A stretch of DNA of 64,000 nucleotides, from NCBI GenBank assembly GCA_037953745.1, contig JBAKBP010006595.1, positions 44,709 to 108,708 of the forward strand. Direction: 5' to 3'. Of the stretch, positions 29,471-40,805 are shown piece after piece. Every line of letters begins with the position of its first letter. The stretch's first letter is position 1. A program made the translations under genes and the position numbers. The stretch is from Lithodes maja (lineage: Eukaryota > Arthropoda > Malacostraca > Decapoda > Lithodidae). A model generated the notes under the pieces. It ran no database searches, was not told where the DNA came from, and saw only the letters and a program-made list of their open reading frames with translations.

Positions 29471-31569
29471 GGCAGTACTTCTTTGATTTCCCATGGAATG
29501 ATTTCTGCTTCCATGGCCGAGGACCCTCGGAGAGTGCTGAACGCATTACCGAGGTAATCCTATCGGGCATGGAAGCATACATTCCATTCTCTTTCTCTCA
29601 GACTAATGCTACAAAATCTTGGTTTACTCACGCCTGTTCTACTGCTGTCCGCAATAAGGAGGAAGCATTCAAACGGTACCGACGCCTTAAAACTCAAGAC
29701 TCTCATTCTTCATATGTTTCTGCCCGGAATCAAGCCAAATCTGTTCTTCGACTTGCCAAACACTCTTTCATCAATAATAAATGCACTGAACTATCCAACT
29801 CTAGCTCTTCCCAAGCTTTCTGGCATCTAGCCAAAAACCTCTCCAACAATTTCTCTTCCTCGTCTTTCCCTCCCCTTTCCCACTCTGATGGCACAACCAT
29901 CACTTCTTCCTCTGACAAAGCTAAACTCTTCGCTCAAACTTTTGCTAGAAACTCCACCTTGGATGATTCCGGTGCTATTCTTCCCTCTCCGCCCTCCTCT
30001 CTCTTACTTATGCCTAATATCCTAATCTCTTCTAAAGATGTACTTTCTACCCTCTCTGGACTTAACACTAATAACGCGTACGGTCCGGACGGTGTTCCTC
30101 CTGTTGTTCTCAAAAACTGTGCTTCCGTGCGGACTCCCTGCCTAGGCAAACTCTTTCGTCTCTGTCTATCCTCTAACGTCTTCCCTTCATGCTGGAAGTT
30201 TGCTCACATTCAACCTGTCCCAAAGAAGGGTGACCGCTCTCAACCCTCCAACTATCGTCCAATTGCTCTTATCTCTTGTCTTTCTAAAGTTTTTGAAACT
30301 ATTCTTGCTTCCAAATTTCTTAAGCATTTCTCTTCTCATAATCTGCTCTCAGATCGCCAGTATGGCTTCCTTAAGGGTCGCTCTACTGGTGATCTTCTTT
30401 CATATCTTACTAACTCTTGGTCATCCTCCTTTCGGGACTTCGGTGAGACTTTTTCTATTGCACTAGACATATCGAAAGCCTTCGATAGAGTCTGGCATAA
30501 ATCTTTAATTTCTAAACTACCCTCCTTCGGTTTCTATCCCTCCATCTGTGCCTTTGTCTCTAATTTCCTTTCCGGCCGTTCCATAGCCGCGGTTGTGGAC
30601 GGCCATTGTTCACTTCCTCACCCTATAAACTCCGGTGTTCCTCAGGGCTCTGTCCTATCTCCTATTCTCTTTCTAATTTTTATAAATGATCTCCTTAACT
30701 GTACCTTAATTCCCATCCATTCATACGCAGACGACTCAACCTTACACTACTCCATTAGTTTTTCAGAACGCCCCAGCCAGCAATCCCTCAACGACAAACG
30801 TAATGAAGCCATAGAACTCTTAAATTCTGATCTAAATACTATTTCCAATTGGGGCAGAGAAAACCTTGTTAACTTTAATGCTTCCAAAACCCAATTTCTC
30901 CATCTATCTACCCGTCAGGATCTCCCAGCGGACTATCCCTTATTTTTCAGCAATACAAAAATCAACCCTTCATCTTCTCTCAATATTCTTGGTGTCTCTT
31001 TTTCTTCTGCTCTCATTTGGAAGGACCATATTACCAGTCTTGCTAAGGCAGCCTCCCAGAAGCTGGGTGTGCTCAACCGCCTTAGGGGGTTCTTTTCCCC
31101 TGCACAGCTTCTTGCTCTGTACAGGGGCATAGTGCGCCCTTGTATTGAGTATTGTTCACATGTGTGGGGAGGTTCCTCTCACACCGCTCTCCTAGACAAA
31201 GTTGAAAGGAAGGCCTTTCGTATCATTAACTCCCGTCCACTCACCAACTCTCTGCAATCTCTCTCTCTCCGCCGCAATGTTGCATCTCTCTCGCTATTCT
31301 ATCGCTACTATAATAATCAGTGTTCCTCAGAGCTATCCCAGTGCATACCACCTCCTTTACGTAGGGCACGTGGTACCCGTCTTGCAACTCAATCCCACCC
31401 CTACTCTGTGCAACTCTCCAACCCAAGAGTGAAACGTTACTCTCAAACTTTCTTCTACTCAACAGCTGAGCTCTGGAACTCTCTCCCAGAATCAGTCTTT
31501 CCCTCTTCCTATGACTTAAATTGCTTCAAACTCCGTGTGTCCAGGCATTTTGGCTCGAACGTCCCTTGA
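29446..31569 (+). CDS. Reverse transcriptase of the Jockey-like LINE
   Basis: A 707-codon frame; the true RT-linked sequence begins about ten codons in, where it joins the endonuclease phase. Copies LINE RNA at a nicked target. Motifs: YGPDGVPP at 212-219; PKKGDRSQPSNYRPI about 259-273; catalytic aspartate D341 in SIALDISKAFDRVW; SGVPQGSVLSP 396-406; YADD 427-430; then LGVSFSS and the connection region; C-terminal WNSLPESVFPSS. There is no RNase H domain, which fits most Jockey-type elements. No in-frame stop from 29475 to 31567. Composition is pyrimidine-rich on the sense strand. Clade placement (Jockey versus CR1/I) is by motif style only; RT identity is certain. Confidence 0.92.
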   Translation: MALPTGRLRQYFFDFPWNDFCFHGRGPSESAERITEVILSGMEAYIPFSFSQTNATKSWFTHACSTAVRNKEEAFKRYRRLKTQDSHSSYVSARNQAKSVLRLAKHSFINNKCTELSNSSSSQAFWHLAKNLSNNFSSSSFPPLSHSDGTTITSSSDKAKLFAQTFARNSTLDDSGAILPSPPSSLLLMPNILISSKDVLSTLSGLNTNNAYGPDGVPPVVLKNCASVRTPCLGKLFRLCLSSNVFPSCWKFAHIQPVPKKGDRSQPSNYRPIALISCLSKVFETILASKFLKHFSSHNLLSDRQYGFLKGRSTGDLLSYLTNSWSSSFRDFGETFSIALDISKAFDRVWHKSLISKLPSFGFYPSICAFVSNFLSGRSIAAVVDGHCSLPHPINSGVPQGSVLSPILFLIFINDLLNCTLIPIHSYADDSTLHYSISFSERPSQQSLNDKRNEAIELLNSDLNTISNWGRENLVNFNASKTQFLHLSTRQDLPADYPLFFSNTKINPSSSLNILGVSFSSALIWKDHITSLAKAASQKLGVLNRLRGFFSPAQLLALYRGIVRPCIEYCSHVWGGSSHTALLDKVERKAFRIINSRPLTNSLQSLSLRRNVASLSLFYRYYNNQCSSELSQCIPPPLRRARGTRLATQSHPYSVQLSNPRVKRYSQTFFYSTAELWNSLPESVFPSSYDLNCFKLRVSRHFGSNVP

Positions 31570-31653
31570 TTTTGGCCCTGTCACTCTTTCAACTATGGGG
31601 GAGGCACTCGCTATAGGCAGTTATGCCTTTTGCCTCCCTCAATCACATAGAAG

Positions 31654-31682
<29 letters not shown>

Positions 31683-31685
<3 letters not shown>

Positions 31686-31790
31686 CTCCCAATTATATGA
31701 ATGAAAGCATGTGATCTTCCCGGGATTCGAACCTGGTTACCACATACAGATCATAAACACTAACCACATAGACAACAACAAATATATATA
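31683..31790 (-). mobile_element. tRNA-derived SINE
   Basis: Minus strand: GTGGTTAGTGTTTATGATC (A-box-like) and B box GGTTCGAATCCC, followed by GATCACATGCTTTCATTCAT. It directly abuts the LINE poly(A). A ~40-base direct duplication (CATAAACACTAACCACATAG) extends it on the right to about 31838. Confidence 0.65.
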
Positions 31791-31839
31791 TACATAAACA
31801 CTAACCACATAGACAACAACAAATATATATACATAAAGG

Positions 31840-32165
31840 TTAAGGGGAGGTATTTACTTTGTTCCCTAGACCTCCATCAAGCTTAAAATGATACCCCCTT
31901 GAGTCCCTTTCAAGATAAATGTGTATATTTTTCGGTAGAAAAATGTCCCGGCCATAGGCCGGTTCCTCTTAAATTACAGGCTCGCTATCGCTCGCCAGGA
32001 TAAAATCGACACCTGAATGGCACGAAAGGTCTTAATATGGGGTGAAAGTTCTTAAAATCGCTAAATTAATGGGGCGAACGTTTTATAATATCAAAAGCAA
32101 TGGGGCTAAACATGAGGGAGAAAGGGGTCCAGAAAAAAATCCCTCAAGTGGATATCGCCCCTTCA
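31840..32165 (-). mobile_element. Family 1 MITE copy
   Basis: Left TTAAGGGGAGGTATTTAC; right end TATCGCCCCTTCA with a mutated TTAA. All family core blocks in inverted orientation. Confidence 0.75.
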
Positions 32166-32291
32166 GTACATGACTGTGGTTGTATATCTATTTATCGAAT
32201 ACTGGATATCAATCTGATCATAACAAAGGAGTGACAAATCGGCGATGATACCCAAGGAATGACACGAATAATACCGCAACAAAGTGATCAT

Positions 32292-32629
32292 TTAAGGTGA
32301 GATTTCCACTCGAGGGACTTTTTTCCTGACGCCTTTCTCTCTCTCTCTCATGTTTAGCCCGATTGCTTTTGAGATTCTAAGATGTTCGCTCCATTAGTTT
32401 GGAGATATTAAGAGTTAAGACCTTTCTCCCCACGTCTGTCAATGTTAAGACCTTTCGTGCAAATTAGGCGTTAATTATTTCCTGGCGAGCGAAAACGAGT
32501 CTGAAATTTAAGAGTAACCGGGACATTTTTCTACCGAAGAATTAACAAATCTATCTTGAAAGGGGGTCAAGAGGGTGTAAGTTTAAGCTTGATGGAGGTC
32601 TAGGGAACAAACTAAAAACCTCCCCTTAT
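32292..32629 (+). mobile_element. Family 1 MITE copy
   Basis: Left TTAAGGTGAGATTTCC; right AACCTCCCCTTAT. Core blocks as in 16279-16615, its closest relative by eye (both have CTTGATGGAGGTCTAGG-like tails). Confidence 0.75.
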
Positions 32630-32962
32630 AATGCTACCTATTCTAACCTAATCTAACTGGACTAAAATAACCTAAAGTAACCTAATACTAATTTGTAGTC
32701 ATTCCTTGGTTATGTCACTCATATGATGGTAAAGCATCATGTATTTATGTATGTATGTATTTACTCAGGCCCATTCCCCACTATTTTGTTTTCTTTTTTT
32801 GGGGGTGGCCGACCGGAGACAGAGCCCGAATAGGGACAACACAACATAAAACAATGAACACACAAAAACAAAATGCACATCAACAAATACAAAAATAAAA
32901 AGCATCATACTAACAAAAATAACAGCAAAGTGATCGGCCAACTAACCTTATTTCTACCTACT

Positions 32963-33175
32963 TTAACCCTTTTGAGTACCAGCGACGTGTTTATATTATT
33001 CTAGCACTATTTAGACGATTTTATGTAGCTTAGGAAGGATCTGTGGTAGTCAAAAGGGTTGGTTGAGATGGTTTGAAGTAACATTATTGCTAGAGATCCT
33101 TCCTGAGCTGATTAAAATAGTCTTATAGTTGCGAGAATATGATGAAAAAGACGTCCCTGGTACTGTACCGGTTAA
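32963..33175. mobile_element. Complete TTAA-bounded small MITE (GTACCAGCGACGT family)
   Basis: TTAA at both ends; inverted termini TTAACCCTTTTGAGTACCAG and CTGGTACTGTACCGGTTAA. Each half contains an AGGAAGGATCTG or GATCCTTCCT block. Best-preserved member of this family in the window. Confidence 0.75.
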
Positions 33176-33291
33176 TCCCCCTCCCAGTAATCCCGTTCTT
33201 CTTCGCCCCTCTACACAATTATCTCAAAAGATTATACTGTAAAATTAAATTAAAGCTCATCTTGTCCCACACTGTAATCATTAGAATAATA

Positions 33292-33323
<32 letters not shown>

Positions 33324-33404
33324 ACAGTGACTGAATAAATACAGCACAGGGGACAGGGTTCAAGAAAAGTGGCTCCAGTTCTGAAAATAAACTTGACTTA
33401 GGCC

Positions 33405-33690
33405 TACAGTGTCCTGGCTTAATAATCCAGAAGGGTTGATAGCTTCTCAAGTCCTATGTTAACTAACTAACATACAACACATACCTTTACACAAATAATC
33501 ATTAGTCTCTCTTATTAAGACTAAGTTGGCAGTCTTACAAAAACAAATCCTATATACATATTAAGTAACACCCCGTTCTTAACATTAATCATCAAATACA
33601 AACCCCAATGTACTTGAATACACTAATGAAAGCATATGGTCCTCCCGGGATTCAAACTAAATATCATGCTGAAACTAATTGTCCCAAGGA
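33405..33690. repeat. Dispersed-repeat piece and SINE remnant
   Basis: 33405-33465 carries CTGGCTTAATAATCCAGAAG, also at 26890, 34490, 44930 and 53765. 33615-33690 carries GGTCCTCCCGGGATTCAAAC, a decayed B-box region like that of the 31700 SINE. Between and around them nothing else is recognised. Confidence 0.5.
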
Positions 33691-33964
33691 ACAGCCCTCA
33701 GTTCAGTTGCAGTTTAAGTATAACGCCTTATTAACAGAACTTCCCTGAGAGTCTATCTTAATATTTTCTGAGACGTGCCCCTTTTCACTTACTGTTCTTA
33801 TTGTATATATATATTTATTTGTAGTTCTTTTCTTTTCTTCTTAGAGGCTCAGTTAATATACTTGTTCTCAACCCCTTCAGAAAGTTGCACACTGTGGAAT
33901 GATCTTCCAAATTACTGTACAGTATATAACATTAATTCAAGACTCCACTACTTTCAAATATAAC

Positions 33965-34314
33965 TTAAGAGGATAGTGGCTATTTTTTTTAGTTTTAATT
34001 TATATATTAATATATTTCTTAGTTTCCTCGATAGACCTCCATCAAGCTTTAAAAGCTTCCCCTGACCAGCCTTCAAGTTAATTTGTACATTTTTCGATAT
34101 CATAATGGCCGGTTCCTCTTAATTACAGGCTGGCTATCGCTCGCCAGGAAAAAATTGATACCTAAATGACACGAAAAGTCTTAATATTGACAACGAAATG
34201 GGGCGAAAGGTCTTAAAACACCAAACTAATGGGCCGTGCGTCATAAAATCTGAAAACTAATGGGGCTAAATATGAGGAAGACGGGGGACAAAAAAACGAC
34301 CCATCCCCCCTTAA
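33965..34314 (-). mobile_element. Family 1 MITE copy
   Basis: TTAA at 33965-33968 and 34311-34314. Inverted core blocks CTCGATAGACCTCCATCAAG, GGCTATCGCTCGCCAGG and GGGGCTAAATATGAGG. Confidence 0.8.
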
Positions 34315-34464
34315 AAAATACATATCACACACATCATAAATTAGCATGCTAAGCTTTATGATTCATATAATAATCAATATGTTATACTCGTATTAAAATT
34401 ATCTTGCAAAACCTTTATGATTATGTTTATCATTAAATGTAGTATTATTATTAAATTTAATATA

Positions 34465-34562
34465 GGACTTCAGAGGCTATCAACCTTATTGGATTATTAA
34501 GCCAGCACACTGTTAGCACGAAATATTGTCAGGACTGGCGCCCCTTTTCGAGAACCCCAGTC
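34465..34562 (-). repeat. Dispersed repeat, CAAGGGACTGGGGTTCTCG...AATAATCC family
   Basis: Runs from GGACTTCAGAGGCTATCAAC to GAGAACCCCAGTCCCTTG. The inverse of 53690-53815; a further copy lies at 44925-45002 and pieces at 19805, 36775, 26890 and 33405. Termini not defined. Confidence 0.65.
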
Positions 34563-34789
34563 CCTTGTATTATTATTGTACCATCGCACTGATTATCTGC
34601 TGCCTACTTAAAACAAACTATTTGTAGAGAGCCTATCAACAATATTTATTATTAATGGCTCTGTCACTGATAAACTAATAAATGTAATATAATGTAATTT
34701 ATTGTGGCAAAATACACTTACTAACTTAATTTAGTAAGGAACTGTTCATCTCTATGTGTGTATGCGTGTGTGTGTTTCGGGAGGGAAGG

Positions 34790-34803
34790 GGGTAGTGTGT
34801 GTA

Positions 34804-34843
<40 letters not shown>

Positions 34844-34940
34844 TGTGTGATTGAGTGCCCAGGAGAAGAAGGAGGGAGGGGGCGAGAAGACATTCTTTAT
34901 ATATCAAGTTACTCAAGTATGTGAACAGGAAGGGGAGGTG

Positions 34941-35038
<98 letters not shown>

Positions 35039-35053
35039 GAGACAGAGAGAGAG

Positions 35054-35126
<73 letters not shown>
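34790..35126. repeat. (GTGC)n followed by ~180 bp of (GA)n
   Basis: GTGCGTGC repeats at 34806-34848, then GA runs at 34945-35126 with a few CAGA interruptions. The long Leu/Ser and Arg/Glu frames here are low-complexity artefacts. Confidence 0.97.
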
Positions 35127-35127
<1 letters not shown>

Positions 35128-35462
35128 AGGCAATGTAAGAAATAATAGATCATCAAAGAGGAATAACGAAACAGTGAATAAGAAGGTGTCTTGTAGAAAA
35201 ACCCGAAGAAGATAATGGATTAGAAAAAGGAGAATAGCGGAAGAAGGGGAAGAGAGGCAGGGGATATTAATAGGAGAAACTTGGACGTGAATGCTAAAAT
35301 ATCGTCATACTTAGCCTCTCTCTCTCTTCTCTCTCTCTCTCTCGCTCTCTCTACCTTAGTAGATAATCTTGGGGTATAGTTCTTCTTATTCATAAATGCT
35401 ACACCTTGCCCTTTAATCCTGGCTTGAAATATTTTAATGATTTTACCACAACACCAAACACC

Positions 35463-35574
35463 TCCAATAAGATTAATGAAAACATATTATTATGTGATCC
35501 ACCGGGATTCGAACCTGGGTTATCACACACATTTTTAAACACTAACCATTACACCATGATTGGTTTGGTTTATT
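35463..35574 (-). mobile_element. tRNA-derived SINE, best-preserved head
   Basis: Minus strand: A box TGGTGTAATGGTTAGTGT, B box GGTTCGAATCCC, then GATCACATAATAATATG and a TTCATTAATCTTATTGGAGG tail. Not a canonical tRNA because the acceptor stem is absent. Confidence 0.75.
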
Positions 35575-36148
35575 TGAATCCTCCACACTTACTCCTCCAG
35601 TTATTCCCCCCCACCCCCCACTCTCTCTCTCTTACGTCCCTTGCATCTTGATCTTCTTCTCTTCCCCCCCCCCCTCTCTCTCTCTCTCTCGCTCTCTCTC
35701 TCGTTACCCAAGTGGAAGTGGAAGTGGAAGCAATAACAGGGACATCACCACCTAGCACTGCCTCTGCCTCTGCCTCTCTCTCTCTCTCTCAATACAACAC
35801 GCAACCATGGCTGGACGTTATAATTGAAAAGGTTCACCAGTATCATTAAGTTTGGCGGAAACTATTCACATATATCTCAGTTGTATTTTTTTGTTCTTAA
35901 GTTGAGCAGTTCAAGAAGAGAGTAGACAACATTTTGCACACTCTGCAATGAGTGTGATGCACTACACAATCTCTCTCTTTCCACTTGGAGTATTTCCCTG
36001 GAATGGACCGCAAGGTCTTTGAGATACTAACTATTCCTTGTACCTCTCTCGCATTCCTTAATACCTCTCTCCTACCCTACCTCGTTAACTTCCTTTCTCC
36101 ACCTCTCTTTTGTCCGTCCTCTCTCTCTCTCTCTCTCTCGGCATCTGT

Positions 36149-36370
36149 TAGTTGTTGTTGTTGTTCCCCAAGCTGCCTGGTCGAACAGCCCCAAGGCCCT
36201 GAGCAAGGCCAAGGCCATAACCAAGCACCCCCACAGAACCCTCCCTGCCGACCACAATAAAGCCTAGGTGACCGAAGCCACTCCATGGCAGGGAGCTGAG
36301 GAGGGTGCGAAAACGCCCGGGAAACCAAAGCCCAACCCAGGGCCCTGTGCCCCTCAGCAATTATGAAGAG
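36149..36370 (-). pseudogene. 3' end of an I/Nimb-like LINE with (AAC)n tail
   Basis: Minus strand: a short piece of RT C-terminus/3' UTR matching 43898-44000 (GCTGCCTGGTCGAACAGCCC on plus) and ending in an AAC microsatellite, read as GTT repeats at 36149-36164. Only the last part can be recognised; frames are broken. Confidence 0.55.
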
Positions 36371-36892
36371 AAAGTTGAGGGGCAAAGGAATAATGTGACG
36401 CTTTGGCTTCCAATCTTGATAGATTGGGAGGTCAATCCACGGAAGAGACGCCTCACATGAGATCTAGAAAATATATAAGTAAAAGGAACAGTCAGAGTAA
36501 GCTATGGGTATGGCAGAGATCGCTCAGCTCTCACTCTGATAGACCAGCCCATCACCAAGGCTATGTTATGTTAGTTATGTCCATGAGTCATTACATCGTT
36601 GGTCAGTACCAGACCAAATAATATAAGTTACTTTTTGTAAGTATTTTCTTTTCTTAAATTAATATTATTCCATAAAAGGGGATCACACAATTGATTTGTC
36701 CTTATCTGTTGGTCCTCATCTCTGTTCTGGCAACATTTTGAGATTATTTTGCAATGCTATTGTTAAGCTCCTCTTCGAGAACCCCAGTCCCTTGATGCAA
36801 TATTATAGTTTCGCCTTTCCTATATAGGCCTACAGTAAAGGTCATGATATGTCTGCCAGTTCATCGTCGCTAAAAACAGTTGAGGGACAAAA
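36371..36892. other. Tract without recognised gene
   Basis: No supported feature other than a GAGAACCCCAGTCCCTTGAT piece of a dispersed repeat near 36778-36798. Confidence 0.5.
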
Positions 36893-37276
36893 TTATAGTG
36901 TGATACAAAGGAGTACAAAGGAAATCAAGCAACAGCAGGTCTAGTGACCCCCTAGGCTGCTTGTCCTCCAAAACACTGAGGATCAAGTATCCAAACAGTG
37001 GTTTAGAGTGGGTAAGGGAAAATTGGAAAGGGAACTACTGTCCTGGAACTAAAGTCCGTGGCAGGATTAGGAAGTTAGTAGGGGACAGATGGGTTAGTAA
37101 CACAGTTATAAGTGATCTTTCGTATATCTGGGAAAAAGAGAGTAACGTCTTAGTAGCCTAATTTATATACGTAATAATCCTTGATGAATTTGATGGGGGA
37201 ATAAAATAAAGTTATTAATTTACAAATGCAGTCAGTCGCGGGTTTGATGAAAGATATTTGTCTAGGCGAAGTTTAA
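36893..37276 (-). pseudogene. 3' UTR relic of the CR1-like LINE
   Basis: Near-identical in blocks to 42558-42830 (ACACTGAGGATCAAG, GGAACTACTG, GTCCGTGGCAGGATTAGGAA, CAGTCGCGGGTTTGATG). A ~70-base AT-rich segment is inserted relative to that copy. Contains only the last few codons of RT. Confidence 0.75.
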
Positions 37277-37987
37277 CCCTTTCCGACATATTACGCAACT
37301 TTGAGCCTATTGGAGATACTTCAAAGCCTTTGTTACCATCAGGGGTATTTAGAAATCTTTAGTTTAGTTACTTCAACCTCTGCAGTTGTCTTTGAGTTAG
37401 CTGTGGGCAGAAAACTAATTTTGGAGAGGTAATTATGAGAGTGAGAGAACTGTATTTCTTATTGCTAATCTGGCTTCCTCTGCGTCATAAATGCGTGGAA
37501 GGGTTAAAAGAATCTATTAGTTCGAGACAAATTAGCAACGCACTTTCCAAAAATGTGTTTCCTATGTGCATGATGAAGGCAAAACACAAAGCTGTCTGTA
37601 ACAAGCGTCTCGTTTAAAGTTGAGTAACGGTCGTTATTATAATTTTATTTTTGCGTATTGGAAACAAGTGTGGTGAATTTGATTAATGTAGTGAAATTAA
37701 TAGGAAATGTTTGTGAGAACAAGCTGGCTTACTCTCGGTGTAGGTGAGGCGCAAACAAAAGCAGGGACGGAAGCCAGACACATGAAACAGCAACTCTTTA
37801 TCACATGTCTATGAGGCCTCCCTTGAATATTGTCCTGCTCTATTGGTTTCTACAATCTTCCTATATTTAAGACTAGGAAACAAGGCTTAAATCTTCAACG
37901 GAAGAAATGTTCAAGACACGTCTTTATTTATTTTGAATCTTATCTGCATCATATCAGTAAGTTACTTCAAATTCCATCTCGCCATGT
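37277..37987. other. Tract without recognised gene
   Basis: Short frames only; no family recognised. Begins with TTTAACCCTTTCCGAC, possibly the end of a decayed TTAA element. Confidence 0.45.
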
Positions 37988-37988
37988 A

Positions 37989-38656
37989 CAAAGAAGAAGC
38001 CCCCCCAAGACACAAGATCGAGTTCCAGAACTACAGGAATCTCCAACTCTTCACATCCATGAAGAACACCAAGAAGAGGACGAGACACAAATGGAACCCG
38101 AGGAAGCCAGAGCATCATCATCACCACCAACTTCCCCCAACACCAAGCCAAAATCGCCCAGAAAGAGATCCCCAGGACCACTCCTTCCCCTCCCGACAAA
38201 CCCGGAGACAATAACAAAAATCGCCAAGGAGACGGAATCGGGAGAAGACACCATCGAGCTTGCAGAACTAACACTGGGCAGTATTGGATTTATCTGTGAC
38301 GTCTTTGAACAAGATCCCGACGTTATGAGGAAAGCATATTATTATATTAATCAAGAAGACTTGGAACGAACTCTCACAGATGAAGGAAAAAACAAACTGA
38401 AAGCAAGACTCAACAGATCAGATATAGACATCCCTAAGTTAAAATCATTCTTATCAGCACTTTAGTAACCTAAGTACAACAATAAAGCATGAATGAAAGT
38501 TTTTAAAAAAATGACTAGACAAACAAAATAAAGTAATAAACATCCCTCAACAACAGCAAGGTGGACGGCCCACTAACTTTTATCTTACACTGTATTTCAT
38601 CTTTCCTACTTTCTCTTCCCTCCACCCACTCTGAGGTGCCTCTCTTCCCCCCCTAC

Positions 38657-38689
<33 letters not shown>
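37989..38689 (+). mobile_element. Second cold-shock-type retrocopy, shorter 5' truncation
   Basis: Matches the minus strand of 23663-24380 almost base for base from ACAAAGAAGAAGCC through the shared 3' UTR to a 29-base poly(A) at 38661-38689. The 5' end lies about 340 bases further in than in the first copy. A short ATGTA repeat (37984-37988 and 38691-38695) may be the target duplication. Confidence 0.88.
37990..38465 (+). pseudogene. C-terminal part of the retrocopy ORF
   Basis: Encodes the acidic and basic linkers and the helical C-terminus of the 23891-24691 product, one amino-acid change seen (ETESGED versus ETESEED). The cold-shock part is absent here because of truncation. An apparent upstream Met at 37830 belongs to flanking DNA and joins the frame by chance. 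Confidence 0.75.
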
Positions 38690-38692
<3 letters not shown>

Positions 38693-39128
38693 GTAACTAA
38701 AATCCTTTGCCTCTTCTATATTTTTCTACATCAATATTTCATTCTTTCCTGTTGCTTGCCATTACAGAATTTATAATTTCTCATACGTTTCTGTACTGAC
38801 TCGGTGTGTGCGAGTTGTGTTAGTCCTATCCGTCCTACTCTGCAAACATATTTGCGCAAGGTACAACACGCACGTTTCCGACTCTCGACACCTTTTATCT
38901 TCTCAAGACCCCTTCCTCTCCTTGCCTCGAGGCTGTAATGTGATCAAATTTATTAGTCTTACCTTTCCGTTAGGCATGTCCTGTCATGTGTGTGTGTGTG
39001 TGTGTGCATCTATTTACCTAATGGTGTTTGAGAAAATTGCGATATATTTCGGTAGTGTCCCGTCAACCTATCACTGTAGCACACTTTTCTTTATGTGTGT
39101 GTGTGTGTTTGTTTGAGTGTGTATGTGT

Positions 39129-39446
39129 TTAAGGGGAGATGAGGTGTTTTTTTTAGCCCCCTTCTCCCTCATGTTTAGCCCCATTAGTTTTCAGATTAGA
39201 AGATGTTTGCCCCATTACTTTGTCATTTGTAAGACCTTTCGCCCAATTTCTTTGTCAATATTAAGACCTTTCGTGCTATTTAGGGGTCTATTTTTTTCCT
39301 GGCGAACGATAGTGAGCCTGTAATCTTTGAATTAATCTAGAAGGTGGATCTAATTGATTTTTTTGTTAAGCTTGATGGAGGTCTAGGAAGGAAACTAATA
39401 AAAAGATACATAAATGATAAAATAAATACGCCCATTCCCCCTTAAC
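39129..39446 (+). mobile_element. Family 1 MITE copy
   Basis: TTAA at 39129-39132 and 39443-39446; ends TTAAGGGGAGATGAGG and ATTCCCCCTTAA. The core is slightly shortened (the CCGGCC hairpin block is missing). A small degenerate repeat with CCAGCGACGGCAGAG in two copies follows at 39455-39515. Confidence 0.8.
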
Positions 39447-39516
39447 CCGTCCAGTACCAGCGACGGCAGAGCCATCAGTAGATAAATCACTCCCCAGTCC
39501 CAGCGACGGCAGAGAG

Positions 39517-40737
39517 CCGTCAGTTATATACGATCCTTGTAACTGCCAGTATCAGGCAGTGCCTGGTACCACAACGTTTGAGCACTGCTCTACACCTTGG
39601 CAACATTTCTCAGCTTACAGTATACCCAAGCCTCTACAGGCTGGGAGAGACAGTATTCTTCCATCTTTTGAGGTGAAAGGTTGTTATATCTTGCCATTTT
39701 GGCCACATTGCTTGGGACTGGGTGGTGGGGGGGGGGGGGGACTTTTATGGTAGTACCCTATGGTACAGTAGAGGTTAAAGAATTGCTTTGGTTGTATGCC
39801 TATCCTTTCGTCTTTCCCTGATCTTATAGTTCCCGTCGCCTCGTCTTCAATCCACAATGTATTTTATTTTCCTACTTCTTTTCTATATTCCTTTTTTTAT
39901 TTTTTTTTGCCGCTCTTACCCATGTACAGTCGCACTAATAAGTCATGTCCCAGCTGTCATTACGTTTTCCTTGCTCTGTGCTGTAGTAATGTCTGTCAGA
40001 TGTTGAATAGAGTGGGTAAGTGTATGAACATGTTTATACATTTCACACAATAAGAACAAATTAAACTTAGATATTGCTGATACCAATTATTGATCAAAAC
40101 ATACTTGGTACGCAGACATCACTTATTAGCGCGACTGTACAGTCACTTATAGAAAACAAAATTGGTTTGCAAATATAACTACCTTGATTGATTTTTGAAT
40201 GGAACTTGCTTTATAATGCACAGTTTATCTAGCTTTGTAGTTAAGGTATAACAAATTATATAAATAAATACAACTTCAGAGATATACCTCCACACTATAA
40301 TAAAAGTGAGGTACACGATTGTTTTGAGCGACTGTTGTACCCATTCCCTAGGTACCGGAGCCATCTAGTTTTTCCCTTCTCTACCATATATCTTGCCTCT
40401 AAATGCCTCTTCCATCTTTCCCACTACAAAAAGGATAATCTATGTTTCCTTCTCCCTCAAGGATTCTTTGGTCCGCTTGTTTTTCATTTTACTGTATGGG
40501 AAACAATATGAGCCGCATTTTTCTAATATAACCAGTTTTTGTTATCTGACTTCCAATCTAATCTGTCTTAATGTTGCGTTCTCTCATTTTCTCTCTCTCT
40601 CTCTCCTATTTCAATCACAATTCATTACCTAGCTTGACCTAATAATTATAATCTAACATGAACCTAATCCTAGTTCGGTAATAATAATAATAAGCTAAAC
40701 AAACCTTAAACGTCATTATTAATCATATCAGGGCAGC

Positions 40738-40805
<68 letters not shown>

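Larger units (their letters stand above)
28690..31682 (+). mobile_element. Jockey-superfamily LINE, endonuclease-RT, poly(A) tail
   Basis: Endonuclease remnants followed by a long RT frame, an 80-base 3' UTR and a ~29-base poly(A) at 31654-31682. The left edge is uncertain and no target duplication is evident. Two older relatives sit at 18281-19177 and 55161-55707. Confidence 0.85.

Noticed and set aside
34752..35156. Long Leu/Ser-rich and Arg/Glu-rich frames
   Set aside because: They translate GA/CT dinucleotide repeats on both strands and have no other sequence.
35490..35574. Functional tRNA gene
   Set aside because: Good B box and A box, but no acceptor stem; matches other SINE heads in the window.
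37830..37988. Extra N-terminal exon for the second cold-shock-type copy
   Set aside because: Similarity to the first copy starts only at 37989; upstream codons are flanking DNA joined in phase by chance.
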